A DNA stretch of 64,000 bases from Favolaschia claudopus (Eukaryota > Basidiomycota > Agaricomycetes > Agaricales > Mycenaceae): the NCBI GenBank assembly GCA_037176885.1, contig JAWWNJ010000055.1, positions 1,054,001 to 1,118,000 on the forward strand, read 5' to 3'. Position numbers and translations under genes: made by a program. Positions 39,045-49,000 of this stretch are shown one piece after another. Positions within the stretch are counted from its first letter, which is position 1; the number at the start of each line of letters is the position of its first letter. The notes below the pieces were generated by a model, which was not told the origin of the DNA, did not search any database, and saw nothing but the letters and a program-made list of their open reading frames with translations.

Positions 39045-40716
39045 ATGTCTAAGCCTCTACGAGTTGCGTTTATTCACCCAGATCTCGGAATTGGTGCTTA
39101 GGCCAGCCCTTCGACGCGGTTCTATCCTAATCCCGTCCTCAGGTGGTGCAGAGCGGCTCGTGGTCGACGCTGCCATAGGCTTGCAGGCTCTGGGTCATTC
39201 TCTTGTTATCTACACCTCACACCACGACCCCAACCACTGTTTTGAGGAGACCAGAAACGGTATACACTCTCGTCAGGGTCGGAGACCAGCAGCCTAATTC
39301 CTGTGCAGGTCAGCTTGAGGTTCACTATGTCGTTCCACCCTTCCCGCGCTCAATCAAAGGCAAATTCCACATTCTCTTCGCGCACCTCAGTCAACTCCAC
39401 CTCACCTTGCATCTGCTATGGCCTTGGGCACCAAAATACGACGTATACTTTGTCGATCAGCTTTCCACATGTGTTCCCTTTCTCCGCACTATAGCTCGGA
39501 CACCTGTGCTGTTTTACTGTCATTTTCCGGACAAACTCTTGGCAAATGGTGAATTCGTGGAAGGAAACTTGCAAAAGAAGCGTGTCGGATTGCTGAAACG
39601 AATTTATCGGTACCCTATGGATTGGTTGGAGGAGGTCACGACGCGTACGAGCTTTTGTTCTTGCTTGAGAATACCGGCTGAAGAAACGCGCAGGCCAAGC
39701 GGACGTGATTCTGTCCAATTCGAATTTCACAGCACGCGTTTTCAAGTCTTATTTTCCTTCCATAACTCAAACGCCGACCACGTTATACCCTGGCATCAAT
39801 ATATCTGCTTATGAAATGGAAGTGGACGCTTCAGATCCCGATATTGTGGCCATCGCTTCGTATGCGGACTGCTCGGTTATCTGACAATATATATTGATCG
39901 TTTTTTGTAGGGATTTCCCGACACTGCTCTCGCTGAACAGGTTTGAAAAGAAGAAAAATGCCGCCCTTGCCATCTCCTCCTTTGCAAAACTCCGAGTGCG
40001 GCTCTCAGGATCCCCCAATCTTCGCCTAGTTCTGGCAGGTTAGTCTTTACGCCGCTGTTATCATTTCATATGATTTTTATGCAACTACAGGAGGATATGA
40101 CCCTCGGGTAGAAGATAACATGCAGACACTGACCGCCCTCATTGACCTGACGCGGTCCCAATCACTCACGTTCAATGTGATTACCTCGTCGTCTTCATCT
40201 GTCAAACTTCCGCCATTCAACACTAATCCTACAAACCCTGATGTGTTGTTCCTCCTCAATTTCTCGACGCAGCAGCGGACAGCACTGTTGACTGCACCAT
40301 CAACGCGCGCGCTTCTTTACACGCCGGCTAACGAGCACTTTGGCATCGTGCCTGTAGAGGCGATGTGTTGCGGGCTGCCCGTGTTGGCATGCGACAGTGG
40401 TGGGCCAACGGAGAGCACGGTCAGCGAACCCTCGTCTCAGCGGACAGGGTGGTTACGACCGCCAGATGCGGATCTGTGGGCGGAAGCACTGGCGGAGATT
40501 GTACGGATGAGTCCGCCTGAACGCGACGCTTTGTGCCAACGTGCCAAGGATCGCGCTCGCCTGGTATTCGGGATGGAGGCGATGGCTTCGGGGCTCGAGG
40601 AGGCGTTGCGTCAGGCAATAGCGAAGGGACCTCCAGATTCTGGCAGAGTGTTATTGTTTATCATGCTTGGATTCCTAGTTGCATATTTTTTGTCTCCATT
40701 GATGTTGTCGCGGTAG
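39045..40716 (+). CDS. ALG2: Alpha-1,3/1,6-mannosyltransferase ALG2
   Basis: ALG2 adds the second and third mannoses to the lipid-linked oligosaccharide on the cytosolic face of the ER. The start at 39045 gives [17 protein letters not shown], which joins across an intron to [15 protein letters not shown] (about 39143-39190). Then come [27 protein letters not shown] (about 39508-39545), [31 protein letters not shown] (about 39930-39970), the GT4 nucleotide-sugar motif [24 protein letters not shown] split as [15 protein letters not shown] (about 40320-40365), and SGGPTE. A C-terminal hydrophobic helix ([19 protein letters not shown], about 40650-40705) anchors it to the membrane. Family length and all donor-binding residues are typical. 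Confidence 0.94.
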
Positions 40717-40866
40717 CCAATAGAATATTTAAATTTGTGCAGTCAACGCTGGGATTGGATTACGTATTTGATCACCGACAATACCTCTCTCATCGACGGC
40801 GTCGTCGTAGTCGAGTGTCTCAAGTCTTGTTAGACCAGCAACTCTAGACCTGCTTGCGCTCTAGAT

Positions 40867-43800
40867 ATGTCCAATAATTCCGAGCGCAAGGAAATAGACG
40901 CTTTCTTCAATTTCTTCGCCACATTCGAGCTTGCACGGCCAGTCACCACTCTTGCAGACCTTAGCGATGGCGCGGCCTTGTTCGAAGTCTTGTCGCTAGT
41001 GTGCGCCATACTACTCGCTTGGTGGTTCAGCTCTAATTATACGCGTCGTTGACAGAGATGCCGACTACTTCCGCCAATCTACTCGCCCTCCCGCCCAACC
41101 TTCGGACAACTGGGTTCTCCGGTTCAGTTCTCTGAAACGGTTGTATCGAATTATGACCCAATATTTTGCCGAAATACTCCAGAAGCCAACCAGTAGTCTC
41201 GATGTCCCCGACCTCCAGGCAGTTGCGAAAGACCACGCTGTTCCCGGCACCCTTGCTATGTGTCGTATCACCATCGCAATTGGCGTGCAATGCGAGAAGA
41301 ACAAGCAGTTCATAGACAAGATTCAAGGCTTGAGTGAGACGGACCAGCATTATCTCATGAAGGCAATCGAACAGGTACATTAATTGGACGACGCTTTGAC
41401 CAGAGCTAATCTACGAATTTACGCTTCAGGTCATGGCGCGAATCAACTCTTCGGACGGTGTAGTCGGAGAGGGGAGTATGACCGAGTGCGTAGCCTGACT
41501 TCCAGCTCTGTCTGCAGTCTTTTGATCTAGAATGGCTTTTGCTAGAGATGACCATTACTACCAAATCCAGTCCGAGCGCAGCCAGATCTTGAGCGAGAAG
41601 GAGACGCTCGAGAAGGTGTATCAGTCGCTGCTCGAGGAACACCGGACGCTACAGACGAATTACGACGACGTGGTTTCAGAGAAGGACGACGCGATCTCAC
41701 GACTCCGGGATGCCAGGCGGGAGGTTGACAGTCCAAGACGAAGCGACAAGAGTGATGGCGCCTTACGGGGGGAAATCGACAGGCTACGGGCAGAATTGTG
41801 GGTCGTGCAGCGTCCTTCAGTTAACTGCACAATTAAATTGTGTGGTTTAGACAAAAAAGCGAAGACAATCTCGCTGTAGCCGAGTCCGACCTCGATAAGC
41901 ATGCTCATATGGTCACTGAATTGACGAAGAAAAACGAAGAATTACAGCTCCAGGCAGACGAGGCCGTCAGATTGAAGGACAAAGTTGACGAGTGCGTTAT
42001 AATTCACATCTACGAATACCAGACGCCCTAAATTATTCTCCCCAGATACCGTCATGCAGCGGATAAATTGCAGAAAACGGAGAATGTCATGGAAAAATAT
42101 AAAAAGAAACTGCAAGAAGGCGCCGACCTCCGGCAAAGCCTCAAAGTATGTTATCGTCTTCGCTTCTTTCTTCATCCAACACCTTCTCTTTCAGGCACTC
42201 GAGAAGCAGAACGCCGACCTCGTCGACAAGAATGCTGCTTTGGAGGAAGAGTACCGCAAAGTCGCTGCGTTCAAGCCATTGATGGAGTCGTATAAAGGGC
42301 AAATAGCGGAGCTCGAGACCAAGCACTCGACACGCGCGCAGGAGCTTGACGCTTTACGGTTTGAGCTCGGAGAAACGAAGAATAAGCTCAAGATTGCGGT
42401 CGCAGAGCGTACGCGCGATGCGGAGACGCTCGAGCTGTATCAGGAGCGCGTGCGCGAACTTGAACTCATGTCCCACCGGCCGGTGGGCAGCACTGCCAAG
42501 CCTGCTCGACGAGCAAGTGTCGATGGTCAAACCGACGAGTTTACGCAGGCAGAGATGCTAGGGGATGAACTCGCTGAGGCAGAGGCAGACGCCGACCATG
42601 CCGAGCAGGGCTTGGGAGGCGAACTGGATGACGCTGTGACCGGAACAACCATGACAGACTTGAAATTGCAGGTACGAAAACTCAAACGAGAGCTTGAAGC
42701 CGTCAAGAAAAACGAGGCCGATGCGAGCCGCGTGCTCGTTCTTGAGAATCTTCTCGAGGACGCGAATCGGATGAAAGGGCGGTACGAGAATGACTATCTT
42801 GCCGCGCACCGAGAGAAACTTGTGCTACAACGCGACCTGGAAGAGATTCGCAGTGGCAAGTCAATGGGAGATGGGTTTGTGCCATTCATTTGAATGTCTC
42901 TGTATCTTCATCTAATAAGAGTTGCAGCGCCGAAGCTGCCATTGCCCTGCGACAGCGACTCAATGAGACCGTCGACCAGCTGGACGAACTTCGAAAGAAG
43001 CATGCGGAGCTCGAGGTCGAGTTCGACACTGCGAGCCGTGAGCTGACGATCGCCAAGTCCGACCGTAGGCAATTCTCATATCCGTACCCGAACCGTACTC
43101 ATATACCATTTTCCTACTAGTGACCTTGGTCAACAAAGATCAGTTAGATATTCTCGCGACTTTACGCGACTCCGTCAATGAGGACAAGGTTGGGTTGGAG
43201 GCAGATGTAGCGCGGCTCGTTCAACAAAACAAAGAGCTTGGAGATAAGAACCGAATGCAACTCGAACAAGTCAACGCGTTACTCTTGGAGAAAGTCAACC
43301 TTCAAACAGAGGGCATTGGACACCGAGAAAAGATGCTCCAACGCGAACGCGACTTTGGCGACTTGCGGGCGACGCTATCGGGCAAAGATCTGCCAGAGGA
43401 TATCAAGAGCCGACTACTCGCACTACACGAGGAGAATGTGAACCTGAAGGAGTCTTCCAAGACTGCACAAGCACAGCTTGCAAAAGCGCGTACTGTATGT
43501 CTCTCTGCCAGTTCTTTTCGTCAAGTAGTTAATTCTTTGCCCAGTTTATCAAGTCCCAGGACAAACTTTTCAAAGAGCAACACGCAGCGCAAGCGCTATC
43601 CGTGGCTCCAGGAACGTTCGAAGAGGCCGAGGCCAGTTTCCGCTCACAAATAAGGATTCTCGAAGAGGAGGTGTCGCGGCAAAAGGCAAGCCATTGGTCA
43701 TCCTCTTCTTTCGCATGTAACCGATACCCTGCACCACAGCGGCTGATGAGCGAGTCGTTGAAGCGATACAAGAGAGAACAGGAGCTCATGCTTGGCGCCG

Positions 43801-43959
43801 TACATGCTTTGGGAATGCGAACAGCACGCAACCACCTCAATGTACCACAGCAGCCTTCAAGTTGGATGAGTGTTCAGCGGAAAACTGTACGTTCGTCGCT
43901 TCTATTCCCATTCAAGAATGCCAATGTCCTCGTAGCTTTCGCATACACTTTCACGATAG
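40867..43959 (+). CDS. HOOK-family dynein/endosome adaptor
   Basis: HOOK proteins link early endosomes to dynein and kinesin-3; in filamentous fungi they support long-range hyphal transport. The start at 40867 gives MSNNSERKEIDAFFNFFATFELARPV, the opening of the N-terminal calponin-like Hook domain, which continues through NWVLRFSSLKRLYRIMTQYF, GTLAMCRITIAIGVQCEKN and DQHYLMKAIEQV (to about 41375). The rest is almost entirely coiled coil over several exons (for example SEKETLEKVYQSLLEEHRTL, KLQVRKLKRELEAVKKNEAD, NKELGDKNRMQLEQVNALL). The 3' end is uncertain. A gtacgt donor near 43888 spliced to the acceptor at about 43935 gives a short final exon ending QRKTLSHTLSR at 43959; reading on without that splice would overlap the convergent LTO1 gene. 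Confidence 0.85.
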
Positions 43960-44108
43960 TATCCGCTGCTCCTCGTTTCGTGGATTTCTTTTTAAGCTCC
44001 CAGGTCTTTTTACTCTGGATACCCTCATTTGTGCATTATCTAGCGGCATTCATTATACACCTCTCCTTGTACAACTACATATGTTTTGCGTTAATCCATG
44101 GGTTCCAT

Positions 44109-44732
44109 CTAGAACGTCATGACTTGTGGGTTATTCTCTATCTTCCATACAGCTTGGCGCGTAGTGCCTGCATCTGGGTCGGCTGGTTCTGGTGTTGCGA
44201 CTTCCGGACTACCAGATGCGCGGATGAGGCCGGGTTTGAGGCCGAGGGTTGAGCAGAGAGCCTTGTAACGGGACTGGATCTGTCGCGATAGCTTGAGGAT
44301 ATCGAGCTCCGATGCAGAATCGGCCGTGGATGGGTTAACGCGCGGAAACTGGGAAATCAAGTCGAGGAGATGGCGGATATGATGAGCTGCACGACTGCCG
44401 GGCACATTGTATTATTGTTTTCAGGTAGAAAGATCTTCGCCAGGCCGAAAACGCACTCGTCGTCGCGGCCTTGGGCGGTGTAGACAGCCTGCCAGGTTCG
44501 TGCAAAGCCCTCGTAAAATGCCAAATCCTCCCACATCTCAAACCCTTTCTCGCGGCCGAGAGCACGCCCTTCGATGAGGCCGTGAATTCTTCCATGTGCG
44601 AATCCATCAGTATATCCTGCGTCGTAGAATCTGAGGCAGATTCGGGTCAGGACTGGAAGCGAGCCATTGCGGGGCGACGGACGTTTGCTCAAGATCGACT
44701 AAGGTCTCGAGGTCAAAGCTTTCGGCAGACAT
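44109..44732 (-). CDS. LTO1: LTO1 homolog (Fe-S cluster targeting, deca-GX3 protein)
   Basis: Lto1 works with Yae1 to recruit the cytosolic iron-sulfur assembly machinery to the ABC protein Rli1/ABCE1, which is needed for ribosome recycling. The start at 44732 gives MSAESFDLETLVDLEQ. The defining deca-GX3 block, Gly every fourth residue, is visible in GFAHGRIHGLIEGRALGREKG (shown across two exons, about 44530-44605), followed by FEMWEDLAFYEGFART. After a short intron the C-terminal helix RAAHHIRHLLDLISQFPRVN continues; the protein ends NPQVMTF at 44109. Typical Lto1 proteins end with a Trp, which this last residue is not, so the C terminus differs from the usual form or is extended. It converges with HOOK. 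Confidence 0.8.
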
Positions 44733-44865
44733 GGAAAAAGAAAAGAAACCAGAGTTGTGCAAACACCCGCAAAGGCCCGGGCGATCTCTTACACTATGGT
44801 GCTCGTACCATCGCTCTCTGTGCATACAATTCGTGTTTAATGTACAACTTTTCAACTACATGAAC

Positions 44866-45954
44866 CTACTCGCTGTCAGCGACCACCATGACCCTCTTTC
44901 CATCCAAGCTCGGCGAGTCACGTTCCTTTTCCTTCTTTTCTAACTCACATGCCCAGAGCGCCGCTCCGACTGTCGAAGTCAACATGAACACAGGGCCAAC
45001 AACAGGGACAAGATTCAATGCCAGTGTCGCCGCGCCAAACCTGCTCATCGAAAGGAGTAGTGAGCAAATGAAGTTGAACGTGCACTGAACAATTCCTACG
45101 CAGTATATGCGCCTTTGCGTTTATCCACAAAGGCCTGTCGGGCAGCGGGTGCCATTCCCTTTGCTTGGAAGTACCGTGTATGGAAAGTCGGCCCCGCTTT
45201 TGCGCCTGGTGCGGTCCAAGAGTTAAACAATTAATTCAAGTGCGACACGCATGCGACGCGCACCGTTGTACAACAAAAATAGAACAGTGCCGACCACCGG
45301 GACGAGGTTGAGCGGGAGAGAGACGACATAGCGTAGTAGACCTTCGCGGCTAAACCGCTGAAGGGGTTTGCTCATACTCTTGAACGCGCTCTGCACAAAA
45401 CTTCTGCTCTTGCCCTTTTGCTCAACATAAACGAGGTTGATCCCCTGCTGGCGAAAGACCGCGTTAACTTGATATGATTCTAAATTAGTGAACGCCGAAT
45501 CGTGCAGGTCGTTATTGAACATACATAGCTGGTCTTGCGCACGACCCAACAAGAATGTCTTTGAGACGAACATGATAACTGCGTAAGCCTCGCCTGTCGC
45601 CCCAGTCAATCAGGTTGTTGCAAGGAGTGTCGAGCCTCGGTTACCCAGAACGAGCATCGCAGCTGTCGCGAAAGCAAATGGGCCCGAGAACACTGCGCAG
45701 AACGCGACCTGGGGGAGATATGTGAAAGTGAACATAGCGGCGGTGATCCCGAGTGCGGTGAGAACCGTCTTCAATATTACAGGGAATATTGCACGATGAA
45801 GGGATGGGTGGGAGGCGAAATAAAGTACGCCCTGAACGGGATACCACCAGCCTCCGCTGACTACGGCATCCTTGCTGACGGTGAGGACTTGGATGAGTTC
45901 CTGCTCAATGGTGTTGCCCACGCGCGTCGTTGTGGAGGTCGAAGTCGAAGCCAT
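44866..45954 (-). CDS. RRT8/EI24-like multi-pass membrane protein
   Basis: This belongs to the family of yeast Rrt8, Lds1 and Lds2, lipid-droplet or spore-wall-associated membrane proteins related to EI24. The start at 45954 gives MASTSTSTTTRVGNTIEQEL. Exons join in frame: a first exon with two hydrophobic spans (AIFPVILKTVLTALGITAAM, PQVAFCAVFSGPFAFATAAM), then LGEAYAVIMFVSKTFLLG and QGINLVYVEQ. The hallmark repeats follow: LPLNLVPVVGTVLFLLYNG (about 45265-45320) and later LALNLVPVVGPVFML (about 44970-45015), with the conserved GPTFHTRYFQAKGM between them. It ends in a charged cytosolic tail (ELEKKEKERD). About five membrane segments are expected. Biochemical role is unclear even in yeast. 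Confidence 0.75.
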
Positions 45955-46073
45955 AGCATGATTCACCAAACACGCAATGCAACTCAGCCACTTCGCCGCG
46001 GCAGACGCGAAACACGATCACGTTCTTCGTTTCAGCAAATAATACTTTATATTGTTTGTTCTACACAACACTG

Positions 46074-49000
46074 TTATGCGTGCGCCTGTAGCGGTGCTTT
46101 CCCCACAGAATTCAGCTCATCCTTTTCGCGTGTCACAAAGGCCCGTGTGCATTGTGCCATGGTCACCGAGCTAGCAAACGTGTCAAATAAAGCAAAACGA
46201 AAGAGAGAATAGACACTGACGCCCGTGAAATCACATCCGTTTGATAGAAATTGGTCACCGGTACTCCCATCTTTTCGCCCTTTGGTGCCTTCTTCCCAAT
46301 TCCGCTCAACAAACCTAGCCCGACCTTGGCCACCTCGGGCGATGTGCGCTCGAGAGCGTCCCATCTTACCAAAGACGGCGAGATGGCCCACATCCGATCC
46401 CGTACACCAACGACGTCGTCGTACGGTAGATCTATGCCGAGCACTTCCGCTAACGCACGCACGATCTTCCAATCCTCTCTTGCGGCACCTGGTGGTGGGA
46501 CAGCTGCGCGTCCTTGTTGGCTACGGCCCTCCGTGTTCACCCAGGTTGCGCCTTTTTCTGTGTATGCGGATGCCTCCTGATCCGTTACCACGATCACTAC
46601 CACAGGCAGCACGCTCGCCTTCCCTCGAAGACCTCCACAAAGCCATTCATAGCATCCCACTCCCGAAGTCTACCTCAGCCAAAACATGTTCTGTTCCCCT
46701 AGCAGACTTGAAAAACATCCGCACTCTGATAGCGACCCTTTTGCTCAGCCAGAACCTCCACTCCGACACCACTGCTAGCATCTCGTCCATTGTTACCAAA
46801 CTCGACACACTTTCATCCAAGATAGACTCTATTTCACCAGCTCCCATAAATCCTACCCCTTCATCTGGCGTATCCTCACAGAAATCCTACGCATCTGTCG
46901 CTGCTTCTCCCACTGCCACGTCACTGGCCCCATCCCGTGTTCCGCGTGACACCTCTCGTGACATCACACTCACCCCGAAAGACCGCCGGTACAAGGCCTT
47001 CGTTAACGAGACACACCACGCTATTCAGCAGCAGCTTAACGCAATAATCAATGAATACCCTCGCTACTGCGAGTACGACGAGACACCATTTGTCCGCGCA
47101 GTTGCCAAATATCGAAATGGTGACATTCGCATCTCCTTCCAGTCTACCTGGGCTGCTCACCTCCTTACGGAGGACAGCACCTGGTTGTCCACCTTCTCCA
47201 CCCTCCTTCGAATTCGCTCCCCAACGTTTGCTGTTGTCATGCACCGGGTTCCGACCAGCTTCAATGTTGCGTCCGGTCATTGTGATAACAACGGGGATTG
47301 GAACGATGATATCTCGGACTTGATAGAGGCTAATGAGGGCAACTGGATGCCCAGGTCTCTTGTCAGGGTACACTGGATTGGTCGCCGTTCTGACGACGAG
47401 GTGCGAAAAGCGAAACAACACTCTTCGCTTGTCCTTCACTTTGGGAATCCAGCTGCTGCCAACCTCGCTATTTCTCAGCGTCTGGCGCTTCACGGACACC
47501 TCCATCGTACTGAAAGGTACTCACCACAACCCTTACAGTGCTTCAACTGTTACTCGTTTGGCCATATTGCGTCTCAATGCAAGCGTCCCGCTATCTGCGG
47601 CATCTGCGCTTCCGATCATCCAACTTCCAACTGCCAATGCCCACACTCTACTCCATGCCAACCCCTCGCCAAATGTACTCTTCTACCAGTCAAATGTGGT
47701 CTGCGCGGCTGCGGCGGTCCTCACCGGGCGACTGACTTGTCATGCCCTATCCGCCAAGTCATTCTGCTCCGTATTGCTGCAGAACATGCAGCCGCTGGTC
47801 CTCTCTTCAAGGTCCCCCCGGATCATTGAAAATTCATTCCCCTTATTTCTCGCCATACGAAACCGAAACTCCGCTCTGAACCCATCAACAGATCCACCTC
47901 AATATCTACCGTCTACTTCATCCACTGTGCCCTATTCAATGGGTAATTTCCCGGAGTTTGTCGCCCGCTTCACCTGCTCTGCATGTATTACGGTCTACGA
48001 TGGACATACGTTCAGAAATAGTTGGAAAGTAGTAAAGTAGCAAAGTATCGTGTACCATAGCCGCTTACAGCGGCTCGAGCACGTTAATGGATTTCATCAT
48101 CATCATCATCATCATCATCACTTCTGTGTATGCCGCGCCAGGAAGACAAACATCCGCAAGAGCAGCGCCGCGATCCCCGTGGTGGCCTTGATACACAACA
48201 AATGCATCAGAAGGGATGGAAGCGGGATCGACCTCGTCTGCGTTGAGCAAGTAGATGAATTTCGGTGTCGCGGAGGAGGAGGCCCGGGAGGGAACAAAAC
48301 CGATCTCATATGCTGCCGGCCGTGAGGCGACCTGCATCAACAATTCAGTTTTTCGAGCGAGGAAACAGAGAAGCATATACATACCCTCTGCAGGACATTG
48401 AACCCATTCCAGTCGTCGCGTACTACACGGCTCTTGCTGTCGCTGGTGTACCGTGCAAGCATTCCGAAAACTGCGTCCCCGTCGGCGTGTTCTGCCATGG
48501 CACTCCCAACGATGATCATGGGGCGCTCAGCCTTGGCCCAACGCTCAGCAAACTCTCCCTTGGCCTTTCCTGTAAGGAACGTTTCCAATGCTTTTGCGTC
48601 CTCACCCAGGTGTTCATAACCATAAGTTGTATCTGCGCGCGTCCCAACCATACCGACGACCAACTCCGTGTGCAACCAACTCTTTCGTATCCGTGAGTTG
48701 AGAACAGCGGCCTCGTGCCTAGGGTTTGTCCCGACAAGAAGGATGGCGTCTGCGCTCTCGAGACCAGCGATAGTAGTGTTAAATGAGTAGTTTGACCGAA
48801 TATCGACGCCGTGCAGGGGCGGAGCGTCGCCGTATTTCCCAGAAAGATCGCTTGCGAGGTTGTCCGAGCCGAGACGGTTGACAAGATCCTTGAGGACGAC
48901 AAGGGCCTCTGTGTCCGCAAGGTGGCCTGCAATGGCCTTAATTTCGTTGCCCTTCGCGCCGGTGCGGTTGAGTCCTGCGGAAATGGCAGCAAGCGCTTCA

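Larger units (their letters stand above)
46568..48121 (+). mobile_element. Non-LTR retroelement insertion (ORF1-only, Tad1/LINE-like) inside NDUFS1
   Basis: 1554 bp of DNA flanked by a perfect 12-bp target-site duplication splits the NDUFS1 coding sequence. The element reads on the plus strand, antisense to the host gene. It holds a gag-like ORF1 with zinc knuckles starting 2 nt after the left junction, a 3' region of about 260 nt, a 17-nt hairpin and a (CAT)8 tail directly before the right junction. There is no reverse transcriptase or endonuclease ORF, no long terminal repeat and no terminal inverted repeat. Tail plus target-site duplication are the marks of target-primed reverse transcription. 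The intact ORF and perfect duplication suggest a recent insertion. It must have been mobilised by a full-length element elsewhere, because it lacks ORF2. Confidence 0.9.

Noticed and set aside
43887..44252. Long C-terminal hydrophobic extension of HOOK by reading through.
   Set aside because: It overlaps the convergent LTO1 gene and follows a good GTACGT donor; a short spliced end is more likely.
46225..46569. Open frame extending ORF1 of the retroelement 115 codons upstream.
   Set aside because: It lies outside the target-site duplication and is the antisense of the NDUFS1 C-terminal exon.
48094..48121. Run of nine His codons on the plus strand, resembling a His tag from vector DNA.
   Set aside because: It is the CAT-repeat tail of the retroelement, immediately followed by the target-site duplication and then native NDUFS1 sequence on the other strand; no vector sequence is present.
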